Below, one piece after another: positions 1-5,893 of a stretch of 13,393 nucleotides of DNA. Positions within the stretch are counted from its first letter, which is position 1. The number at the start of each line of letters is the position of its first letter. The notes beneath the pieces are model-generated. The model did not search any database. It was not told the DNA's origin and worked only from the letters and a program-made list of their open reading frames with translations. The DNA is from Acidimicrobiales bacterium (GTDB lineage: Bacteria > Actinomycetota > Acidimicrobiia > Acidimicrobiales > RAAP-2). A program made the translations under genes and the position numbers. The stretch covers positions 1 to 13,393 of the forward strand of contig JADGOD010000060.1 of assembly GCA_017883125.1 (NCBI GenBank), given 5' to 3'.

Positions 1-1291
1 GACAGACCACCAAATCTGCAGCGATCCACCACTCGCTCAGGTCGGCCTGGAAGGGGAGGATCCGTACGACGTCGGTCAGTCCGTGGCGGTCGACGAACGA
101 GCGGATGGCATCGGCGTAGGGGCCGTGGTCGTAGCCCACCAGCGCACAGCTGAGGTCTGGGTGCTGGTGGTGGAGCTGTTCGAGGGCCCCCACCAGGAGA
201 GATTGGCCCTTGATCGGCCATATCGACGCACCGCAGAAGAGGAGCCGCTCGTCAGGCCGGATCCCGAGGCGCCGTCGGATCTCGCTCCGATCAGCCGCTT
301 CCAAGCAGTCACGCGCTCCCTTCATGTCGACCCCCGCCCTCACGACGACGAACTGGCCGTCATAGCCATCGGCACGGTAGATCTCCATGGCTGCTTGCGA
401 GTTGCACAACAGCACCTGTGCGCCGGCGAAGGCCTGTCGCGCCCGGTCTTCGACCTCAGGGACGATCGTTCCTCCGAGCCATCCCAGCACCGTGGGCAGC
501 GGCTCCGCCTCGCCGATCCGGAGCACGTACGGCACCCCGAGGCGTCTGGCGGCTTCGCCGACCGGGAACGAGGACACGGTGAACCCGACTACGAGGGCGA
601 ATCGGCCCTTCATCCACGCGGCGAGCCGCGATTGCGCGTGCTCGTACCCCTCGATGTCGTCGAGGCAGATCTCGCTACCGATGTGGACGTCTGCCGCCAC
701 CGCCTCGAGCGAAGCGCGCAGCGGCCCCTCCAGCGGAGAGAGCACCGTGCTGTGAAATCCGCCACCGTGATGCAGGTGAGCGACCAGCTCAGCCATCCGA
801 AGCTGAGAGCCCCCCTCATCAAGGCTCCGGTTATCCCACAGGATCCGGATCGGATCGGCAGGCTGCCGCCTTCGCGTCCATTGGTTTGACAGGCGGCGGA
901 AGATGGTCGTGCCGGGCAGGTCCGGTGGCGCAGCCGGCCGCGGCTCGTCCAGCGGTCGGAACCGGAGGCTCTTCGTCTCCAAGGTCTCACGAGCGCCGCC
1001 CAAGGTGGTGGCTACCACGCGCAGTGTTGTGATGCCGTCAGCTGGGAGCGGCGGAGTTGCGACGCGCAGCTCGAAGCCCGACAGCTCAGCGTCCGGAGCG
1101 GCGAGAAAGAGCGCGACGTCAGGTCGCGGGCGACCCAGGCCAGCTCGACCGATCAGCTGATCGTTGAGATAGATCTCGACACGCGCCACGGGGTCGACGT
1201 CGGAATGGACCCATCCCGCCACGCGCAAGTCCCGACGAGCGAGCTCAGCGCCAGATTCGGGGATATCGATCCAATGTGTGACCTGATTCAC
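1..1291 (-). CDS. GT4-like glycosyltransferase with N-terminal beta module (partial, C-terminus outside window)
   Basis: The minus frame is open from 1291 through the window edge (430 codons). Residues about 22-110 form a beta-rich module with VAGWVHSDVD, VEIYLNDQ, RPDVA and SGFELRV, a pattern I recall from accessory domains preceding glycosyltransferases in actinobacteria. The GT-B N-lobe follows from about residue 146 (IRILWDNRS, then GGSQLRMAEL), with NSQAAMEIYR near 296 and RAGVD near 318. The C-lobe starts near 351 with LLFCGASIWPIKGQSLL and VGYDHGPYADAI, typical of family-4 sugar transferases. The EX7E catalytic motif would lie beyond position 1. A sugar-nucleotide-dependent role in polysaccharide or glycolipid assembly is inferred; donor and acceptor are unknown. 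I prefer GTG 1291 because homology-like sequence begins just after it and because 1292-1387 holds a strong hairpin. ATG 1387 is an in-frame alternative adding 32 residues; a stop at 1400-1402 prevents further extension. An AT-rich stretch at about 1305-1318 could be its -10 region. Confidence 0.85.
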   Translation of the reverse strand, partial: MNQVTHWIDIPESGAELARRDLRVAGWVHSDVDPVARVEIYLNDQLIGRAGLGRPRPDVALFLAAPDAELSGFELRVATPPLPADGITTLRVVATTLGGARETLETKSLRFRPLDEPRPAAPPDLPGTTIFRRLSNQWTRRRQPADPIRILWDNRSLDEGGSQLRMAELVAHLHHGGGFHSTVLSPLEGPLRASLEAVAADVHIGSEICLDDIEGYEHAQSRLAAWMKGRFALVVGFTVSSFPVGEAARRLGVPYVLRIGEAEPLPTVLGWLGGTIVPEVEDRARQAFAGAQVLLCNSQAAMEIYRADGYDGQFVVVRAGVDMKGARDCLEAADRSEIRRRLGIRPDERLLFCGASIWPIKGQSLLVGALEQLHHQHPDLSCALVGYDHGPYADAIRSFVDRHGLTDVVRILPFQADLSEWWIAADLVVC

Positions 1292-1339
1292 GGCACCATC
1301 TTGACGTATATCGTTTGGGCGGCGATCCAGTTCGCGTTC

Positions 1340-1377
1340 GCAACCCAGCTCATGTTGGCGAAGGTGAGCTGGGTTGC
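1340..1377 (-). terminator. Perfect 13-bp inverted repeat, probable tRNA-Glu terminator
   Basis: GCAACCCAGCTCA (1340-1352) and its exact complement TGAGCTGGGTTGC (1365-1377) flank a 12-nt loop. The element lies about 73 nt downstream of the tRNA-Glu 3' end on the same strand and upstream of the glycosyltransferase, so a transcription terminator insulating the two is the simplest reading. No T-tract follows on either strand, so it would be a U-less terminator. It could instead be an RNA leader structure or an operator for the glycosyltransferase gene. Confidence 0.5.
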
Positions 1378-1450
1378 TGCGGGGCATTGAGGAACGCTTC
1401 TAGACATCGTCGATGACCTCGCAACGAGACCCACGTTGTCGATGCCGTTG

Positions 1451-1523
1451 TACTCCCAACGGGATTCGAACCCGTGTTACCGCCTTGAAAGGGCAGCGTC
1501 CTAGGCCGCTAGACGATGGGAGC
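1451..1523 (-). tRNA. tRNA-Glu (anticodon UUC)
   Basis: Read on the minus strand this is a 73-nt cloverleaf. The acceptor arm GCTCCCA pairs with TGGGAGT (one G-U). The D-arm contains GTCTAGCGGCCTAGGAC. The anticodon arm is CTGCC/GGCGG (one T-G pair) around loop CTTTCAA, giving anticodon TTC (plus-strand gaa at 1487-1489), which reads GAA/GAG glutamate codons. The T-arm is ACGGG, TTCGAAT, CCCGT. The discriminator base is A and CCA is not encoded, as in many actinobacterial tRNAs. The gene lies between ctaA and the glycosyltransferase, all on the same strand. Confidence 0.96.
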
Positions 1524-1560
1524 CAGGAAGCCTCCACGCTATCGCCTGGGGAGGGAGTTC

Positions 1561-2547
1561 TCAGACGGCCTCGGCACCGGTGGTGACCGCGGCGCCGGTT
1601 CGGGTGTCAGGTGACCTCCCGACGTCCTTGTCACGAGCCACCTGGGCGAGCTGGAAGCTGGTCACCCCGATGGTGAGCGAGACCACGCCGACGACGTGGA
1701 GCTCGACGAGCAACGCCGGAAGGTGGGTGACGAACTGGAGGAACCCGATCGCACCCTGGGCGACGCCCACGATGAGCAGGCGCTCGGATGCTCCTCGGAT
1801 CCTCGCCGGGGCACCGATGGCCTCGAGGATCAGGAACGTGGCGAGCACCATGCCAAGGAACGCGACCGCTAGCGCCGAGTGGGCCATCACCATGTCCTTG
1901 AGCGCCACGGGGATCCTCTTGGCCACCACCTGGCCCTGGCTTCCCCCTGCGTGAGGCCCTGTCCCGGTGGTGGCTGTCCCGGCAGCGACCACCATGACGA
2001 AGAGACCGTCGAGGACCCAGGCCACCCTGCGGGTGGCGGGGCTGGCCACCTCGGCCCGTGCTCTGGGGGAGTAGTCGTAGCGCGATCGATGATGGAGGAC
2101 GACCGCCAGGGCGACCATGGCCAGCGAGAGCCACATGTGGATCATGACCAGGTAGGGGTTGAGCTTCGTGTAGACGACGATGGCGCCGAGCACGGCGTCG
2201 CCGAAGACGCCGAGGACCAGCAGCCAGCTGATCACCAGCAGATCCCGGCGCCTCGGCGCGCGCAGATAGGCGGCGACCACGGTGGCGGCGATCAGCACGA
2301 CCAGGGCCACGGTCACCAGCCGGTTGGAGAACTCGATCAGGGGGTGGAGCGACGTCGAGACGGTGAGCCGATCCTTGTAGCAGGTGGGCCAGTCCGGGCA
2401 CCCGAGGCCAGAGCCGGTCAAGCGGACGGCCGCTCCGCTGATCACGATCAGGCCGGAGCCGATGAAGGTGGCGAGGGCGAAGCGGGAGAAGGTCTTGGAG
2501 CTCACCGTCGGAAGGGCCCTGCGAGATGGGAAAGGTGCCGTGTGCAC
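1561..2547 (-). CDS. ctaA: Haem A synthase, COX15/CtaA family
   Basis: Integral membrane enzyme that oxidises the C8 methyl of haem O to the formyl of haem A for aa3-type cytochrome oxidase. Numbering from an upstream in-frame ATG at 2619 (subtract 24 for the start used here), the family marks are VRLTGSGLGCPDWPTC at 65-80 with Cys74/Cys80, and the haem-ligand histidines His92 (LHPLIEFSNR, with Glu96), His161 (MIHMWLS), His247 (MAHSALA) and His308 (ELHVVGV). The hydrophobic profile fits about eight membrane helices in two four-helix halves. I chose GTG 2547 because TAGGGT sits exactly 7 nt upstream, a leaderless actinobacterial arrangement. ATG 2619 would lie only 11 nt from the divergent ctaB start and adds a proline-rich, unconserved-looking N-terminus; GTG 2505 is another option. 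Divergent ctaB supplies the preceding step, haem O formation. Confidence 0.95.
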   Translation of the reverse strand: MHTAPFPSRRALPTVSSKTFSRFALATFIGSGLIVISGAAVRLTGSGLGCPDWPTCYKDRLTVSTSLHPLIEFSNRLVTVALVVLIAATVVAAYLRAPRRRDLLVISWLLVLGVFGDAVLGAIVVYTKLNPYLVMIHMWLSLAMVALAVVLHHRSRYDYSPRARAEVASPATRRVAWVLDGLFVMVVAAGTATTGTGPHAGGSQGQVVAKRIPVALKDMVMAHSALAVAFLGMVLATFLILEAIGAPARIRGASERLLIVGVAQGAIGFLQFVTHLPALLVELHVVGVVSLTIGVTSFQLAQVARDKDVGRSPDTRTGAAVTTGAEAV

Positions 2548-2554
2548 GGGCTCG

Positions 2555-2560
2555 ACCCTA
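2555..2560 (-). promoter_or_regulatory. Putative -10 element of leaderless ctaA promoter
   Basis: On the minus strand TAGGGT is followed by 7 nt and then GTG 2547, which is in frame with ctaA. This matches the TANNNT consensus and spacing of actinobacterial leaderless transcripts. No good -35 is visible. Confidence 0.45.
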
Positions 2561-2618
2561 TCGGCCCTCAGCGGCGGCCTCAGAACCAGGTGGAGTGCCG
2601 GGGGAGGATCAGGGGGCA

Positions 2619-2624
2619 TAGGCT
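2619..2624 (+). promoter_or_regulatory. Putative -10 element of leaderless ctaB promoter
   Basis: TAGGCT is followed by 6 nt and ATG 2631. No Shine-Dalgarno lies at a proper distance; a GGAGG at about 2603-2607 is more than 20 nt from the ATG. Transcription probably starts at or next to the start codon. Confidence 0.45.
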
Positions 2625-2630
2625 GCAGAG

Positions 2631-3563
2631 ATGGCCACCAGCACCTCGCAGGTCACCGCACCCACCTGGCAGCGGACCGTCGTCGGCTACATCGCGCTGA
2701 CCAAGCCACGGATCATCGAGCTGCTCTTGGTCACCACGGTGCCGACGATGATCGTGGCCCAGCAGGGCTGGCCTTCGCTCGGCCTGGTCATCGCCACGCT
2801 GGTCGGTGGGACCCTGGCCGCCGGCGGGGCCAACGCGCTCAACATGGTGATCGATCGCGACATCGACTCGGTCATGCGCCGGACCCAGAACCGTCCCTTG
2901 GTCACAGGGGTCATGTCGCCGCAATCGGCGGCGATCTTCGCCGTCTGCCTCGAGGTCCTCGCCTTCGTCGAACTGTGGACGCTGGTCAACCTGCTCTCTG
3001 CCGTCCTCGCCATCGCCGCCACCCTCTTCTACGTCATCATCTACACGATCTGGCTGAAGCGCCGCTCAAGCCAGAACATCGTTATCGGGGGGGCTGCCGG
3101 CGCCGTGCCCGTCCTCATCGGCTGGGCTGCGGTCACCGACTCGCTGGCCTGGCCACCGATCATCCTCTTCGCCATCATCTTCATCTGGACCCCACCGCAC
3201 TTCTGGGCGCTGGCGGTCCGCTATCGCGACGACTACGAGGCGGCCGACGTGCCAATGCTCCCTGTGGTCGCGTCGATGGATCGGACGACGCTCGAGATGC
3301 TGATCTACACGATCGTCCTCGCGGCGACGACGATCCTGTTCGGCGCCAGCGCGCACCTCGGCGCCCTCTACGCCATCACTGCACTCGTGCTCAACATCGG
3401 CTTCATCGGTCTGACCGCGCAGCTCTACCTCAAGTCTCGAAAGCAAGAGGTCGGTGGCGCAGAGGCGATGCGCATCTTCCACTTCTCGATCACCTACCTG
3501 ACCCTCCTCTTCGTGGCCATGGCCGGCGATGTCCTCCTCCGGAACCTCCTCAACCGAAGCTGA
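2631..3563 (+). CDS. ctaB: Protohaem IX farnesyltransferase (haem O synthase)
   Basis: UbiA-superfamily membrane prenyltransferase that attaches farnesyl to protohaem IX to make haem O, the substrate of the divergently encoded CtaA. Its 310 residues are a usual length. YIALTKPRIIELLLVTTVPT at 20-39 is a hallmark N-terminus. The first Asp-rich motif is NMVIDRDID at 71-79, followed by MRRTQNRPL. WTPPHFWALA occupies 186-195, and the second acidic motif YRDDYEAADVPM 198-209. The sequence is hydrophobic throughout, consistent with eight or nine helices. The start is supported by the leaderless -10 element 6 nt upstream. The last 35 nt overlap the start of the downstream thioredoxin gene, suggesting one transcript. 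Confidence 0.98.
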   Translation: MATSTSQVTAPTWQRTVVGYIALTKPRIIELLLVTTVPTMIVAQQGWPSLGLVIATLVGGTLAAGGANALNMVIDRDIDSVMRRTQNRPLVTGVMSPQSAAIFAVCLEVLAFVELWTLVNLLSAVLAIAATLFYVIIYTIWLKRRSSQNIVIGGAAGAVPVLIGWAAVTDSLAWPPIILFAIIFIWTPPHFWALAVRYRDDYEAADVPMLPVVASMDRTTLEMLIYTIVLAATTILFGASAHLGALYAITALVLNIGFIGLTAQLYLKSRKQEVGGAEAMRIFHFSITYLTLLFVAMAGDVLLRNLLNRS

Positions 3564-4128
3564 GGCGCCCGCCCGGCCTCCCGTGTCGCGGCGGGCGCTG
3601 CTCTCGGCGGCCGGCGTCGCGCTGGCGGTCATGGTGATCGGTGTCATCTCGCTCCTGGCCACCGGCTCGCCGTCGACGTCATCGTCGTCGGCAGCTCAGG
3701 TCGGCCAGGGCGTCCCGGCCTTCAAGCTGCCCGAGCTCGCAGGGGCCGGGACCATTGGCGTCCCGGAGACCGGTGGCGGCAACGGGAAGGCCGCGGTGCT
3801 CATCTTCTTCGCGTCGTGGTGCGGGCCGTGCCAGAAGGAGATGCCCGCGCTCGCCGCCGCAGTGAGGGACGGCGTCGCCGGCCCCGCCGCGGTGATCGGG
3901 ATCGACTCCGCCGATCAGATGACCTCGGCGATCAAGTTCGTGAACAGCTCGGGCGTCAGCTTCCCCGTCGGCTTCGATTCGATCGGCGCGGTGTCAAACG
4001 GCAAGTTCGGGTTTCCCGCCCTCCCCGAGACGGTCTTCGTGAACGCCAAGGGGATCATCACCGAGATCCACTACGGAGCGGCCACCCCGGCCATGATCCG
4101 CCAGGGCGTCCGCTCGTTGCGCCCTTGA
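3529..4128 (+). CDS. Membrane-anchored TlpA/ResA-like thioredoxin
   Basis: A 199-residue extracytoplasmic thiol-disulfide protein. Residues about 24-45 form one membrane anchor after a short cytoplasmic N-terminus (VSRRALLSAAG). A Ser/Thr-rich linker follows at 47-55, then a thioredoxin fold with active site WCGPC (Cys98, Cys101) and the cis-proline region ALPETVFVN (Pro166). The family reduces or exchanges disulfides during cytochrome c or cytochrome oxidase maturation. Its overlap with ctaB suggests a part in maturing the cytochrome oxidase, for example its CuA centre, but that is inference. ATG 3529 starts inside ctaB (35-nt overlap); GTG 3583, just past the ctaB stop, is an alternative that leaves the anchor intact. 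The downstream ABC exporter is convergent and so not part of this transcript. Confidence 0.88.
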   Translation: MSSSGTSSTEAEAPARPPVSRRALLSAAGVALAVMVIGVISLLATGSPSTSSSSAAQVGQGVPAFKLPELAGAGTIGVPETGGGNGKAAVLIFFASWCGPCQKEMPALAAAVRDGVAGPAAVIGIDSADQMTSAIKFVNSSGVSFPVGFDSIGAVSNGKFGFPALPETVFVNAKGIITEIHYGAATPAMIRQGVRSLRP

Positions 4129-4166
4129 GGTCACCGCGGCCTCCGCGCTCCCGGGTCGGAGACCTC
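4127..4166. terminator. Possible bidirectional terminator hairpin between convergent genes
   Basis: The gap between the thioredoxin stop and the permease stop carries a two-part inverted repeat: outer GAGGT (4127-4131) with ACCTC (4162-4166), inner CTCCG (4141-4145) with CGGAG (4157-4161), a one-sided bulge at 4132-4140 and an 11-nt loop. It touches both stop codons and would serve both strands. No T-tract is present. Confidence 0.35.
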
Positions 4167-4899
4167 AGTCGCCTTCGAAGCGGAAGGCGCGCACGGCGAT
4201 CACCGGGGCGATGACCATCCAGACGACGAGCACGATCCAACAGGCCGGGTAGCCGTCGATGGGGCCCAGCGAGTCGTGCAGCGAGCTCGAGAGCGCAGCG
4301 GCCGGAAGGAGCTCAGCCACCGTGCGGATGCCCACGGGCAGCACCGAGAGGGGCACCACCATGCCGCCGAGGAGCAGGAGGATCAGATAGAGCCCGTTGG
4401 CCGCCGCCAGGTTCACCTCGGCCCGGAGACGCCCGGCCATGGCGAGCCCGATGCCGCCGAAGGCGATCGATCCAGCCACGCACGCCCCCGCGGCCCCCGC
4501 GGCCCCGAGCACCCCTCCTGATGGGTTCCAGCCGAGGAGCAGGCCGACAGGGACGATCACCGCGGCCTGGAGGACCTCGATGGCGGCGACCGAGGCGATC
4601 TTGGCGGTGAGCAGCCGACTCCGGCCAAGGGGTGTGGCTCCGAGCCTCTTGAGGACTCCGTAGCCACGCTCGAAGCCGGTGGCGATCCCGAGCGAGACCA
4701 TCGAGGTCGACATCACGGCCAAGGCGAGGATGCCCGGGGTGACGAGGTCGACCGGCCGGGATCCCTGCGTCGAGACGATCTTGATCTGGGAGAAGAACAC
4801 CAGGAGGATCAGCGGGATCCCGAGGGTGAGCAGCAGGGTCTCGCCCCGCCGCAGCGTCATGGTGACCTCAGCGATCAGCTGAGCCCGCAGCGCCCTCAT
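4165..4899 (-). CDS. ABC-2 type exporter permease
   Basis: A 244-residue membrane subunit with about six hydrophobic segments (near 22-38, 53-75, 101-123, 130-155, 167-190 and 218-238), the usual size for DrrB/ABC-2 permeases. Its conserved coupling stretch GYGVLKRLGATPLGRSRLL spans about 79-97. It pairs with the ATPase encoded just upstream: the two overlap by 4 nt, so translation is probably coupled. The substrate cannot be told from sequence. As I recall, an ABC-2 exporter pair also neighbours ctaA/ctaB in mycobacteria (around Rv1451-Rv1458c), so this may be conserved actinobacterial synteny rather than an antibiotic exporter. Confidence 0.92.
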   Translation of the reverse strand: MRALRAQLIAEVTMTLRRGETLLLTLGIPLILLVFFSQIKIVSTQGSRPVDLVTPGILALAVMSTSMVSLGIATGFERGYGVLKRLGATPLGRSRLLTAKIASVAAIEVLQAAVIVPVGLLLGWNPSGGVLGAAGAAGACVAGSIAFGGIGLAMAGRLRAEVNLAAANGLYLILLLLGGMVVPLSVLPVGIRTVAELLPAAALSSSLHDSLGPIDGYPACWIVLVVWMVIAPVIAVRAFRFEGD

Positions 4900-5843
4900 C
4901 GCTCGCTCCGACGACGGGATCGCGTGGGGCGCGGCTCAGGTGCCGGCTCGTAGGCAGCCTCGCCGACGATCGCCGAGTAGGTGTCCTCGAGGGTCGCCCC
5001 GCTGCGCAGCTCGCCGAGGGTCGCACCCTTCTCGGCCAGCCATCCGCCGAGTGATCCGACCAGCTGGGGGGAGGTCTCGGCATCGATCCGGTAGTGGCCG
5101 GGGGAGTCCTCGTGCACGGCGACCCCGAGAGCGGAGCCGAGGCTGGTGGTGTCCAGACCGTGTGGTGCGGTGAACCTCACGCCGCCACCGGTGAGCTCCT
5201 CCATCGTCCCCACCCGGGCCAGTCGGCCGCGGTGGAGGATCGCCACCCGCTGGGCGACCGCTTCGGCCTCGGCCATTTCGTGCGTCGTCACCAGCACGGT
5301 CACCCCGGCGCGTGCCTGCTCGGCGATGATCGATCGGATCGCCAGGCGGCCGTGGAGGTCGACGCCGGCTGTGGGCTCGTCGAGGAAGAGGACCGAGGGT
5401 CGGCCGATCAGGGCGAGGGCCAGCGAGACCCGTTGCTGCTCGCCCCCCGAGAGCCGGCGCCACGGGGTGGCGGCCACCTCGGAGAGGCTCAGCGACTCGA
5501 TGAGCTCGGAGGCGGGAACCGGGTCATCGTAGTAGGCGGCGTAGAGGCGCAGCGCCTGCGCGGGCGTCATGACCGGATAGACCCCACCGTGCTGGAGCAT
5601 CACGCCGATCGAGGGGACCAGCTCGACGTGGTCGGCCACCGGGTCGAGCCCGAGCACCCGGACCATCCCCTCGTCGGGGCTCCGATACCCCTCCAAGGTC
5701 TCGACCATCGTGGTCTTGCCTGCTCCGTTGGGGCCGAGCAGAGCGAAGACCTCACCAGGGCGCACCTCGAGGTCCACGTGGTCGACAGCGGTGAGCGAGC
5801 CGTGGCGCACCACCAGGCCCTTGATCGAGATCGCGACATCCAT
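4896..5843 (-). CDS. ABC transporter ATP-binding protein (DrrA/CcmA-like)
   Basis: A 315-residue nucleotide-binding subunit that powers the ABC-2 permease encoded next. Visible motifs: Walker A GPNGAGKTT at 37-45, Q-loop Gln84, signature LSGGEQQR at 131-138, Walker B VLFLDEP at 151-157, D-loop near Asp162 and switch His188 (VTTHEM). The region after about 215 is a C-terminal extension typical of drug- and lipid-export ATPases, ending in a basic tail (RPTRSRRRSER). The start at ATG 5843 is supported by TAGCGT 7 nt upstream, consistent with leaderless transcription; GAGG just before the ATG could also act as a weak ribosome site. The gene diverges from serS across 50 bp. Confidence 0.95.
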   Translation of the reverse strand: MDVAISIKGLVVRHGSLTAVDHVDLEVRPGEVFALLGPNGAGKTTMVETLEGYRSPDEGMVRVLGLDPVADHVELVPSIGVMLQHGGVYPVMTPAQALRLYAAYYDDPVPASELIESLSLSEVAATPWRRLSGGEQQRVSLALALIGRPSVLFLDEPTAGVDLHGRLAIRSIIAEQARAGVTVLVTTHEMAEAEAVAQRVAILHRGRLARVGTMEELTGGGVRFTAPHGLDTTSLGSALGVAVHEDSPGHYRIDAETSPQLVGSLGGWLAEKGATLGELRSGATLEDTYSAIVGEAAYEPAPEPRPTRSRRRSER

Positions 5844-5850
5844 CGGGCCT

Positions 5851-5856
5851 CACGCT
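5851..5856 (-). promoter_or_regulatory. Putative -10 element for the ABC exporter operon
   Basis: Minus-strand TAGCGT, then 7 nt, then ATG 5843. It fits the same TANNNT-(6-7 nt)-start pattern as ctaA, ctaB and serS. No convincing -35 is visible. Confidence 0.4.
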
Positions 5857-5872
5857 ACAGACTTGAGCTCGT

Positions 5873-5893
5873 GGCCCCACTACCTTGGGGGCC
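5873..5893. repeat. Short inverted repeat across the serS -10 region
   Basis: GGCCCC (5873-5878) and GGGGCC (5888-5893) flank 9 nt and directly abut the GTG start. The repeat encloses the putative -10 element. If transcription is leaderless, the hairpin would not be in the mRNA, so it would act as a DNA site or be coincidental. Confidence 0.25.
5881..5886 (+). promoter_or_regulatory. Putative -10 element of leaderless serS promoter
   Basis: TACCTT is followed by 7 nt and GTG 5894. No Shine-Dalgarno is present; the 7 nt between are all G or C. Confidence 0.4.

Noticed and set aside
83..889. Long plus-strand open frame of 268 codons
   Set aside because: It is the exact antisense register of the glycosyltransferase, whose minus-strand translation shows clear family-4 motifs; the plus product has no recognisable features.
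1385..1387. ATG 1387 as the glycosyltransferase start
   Set aside because: The 32 added residues look unlike protein-coding sequence and contain the 13-bp inverted repeat. Kept only as an alternative.
1405..1415. Palindrome CATCGTCGATG upstream of the glycosyltransferase
   Set aside because: Only a 5-bp stem with a 1-nt centre, common in GC-rich DNA; no second copy noted nearby.
1451..1523. tRNA-Glu as an integration (att) site
   Set aside because: I saw no second copy of the tRNA 3' end in the window and no integrase, so it is not called; my scan by eye was not exhaustive.
2384..3637. Plus-strand frame of 417 codons across ctaA and ctaB
   Set aside because: Shadow of ctaA antisense and ctaB in another frame; the product is Arg/His-rich with no domain.
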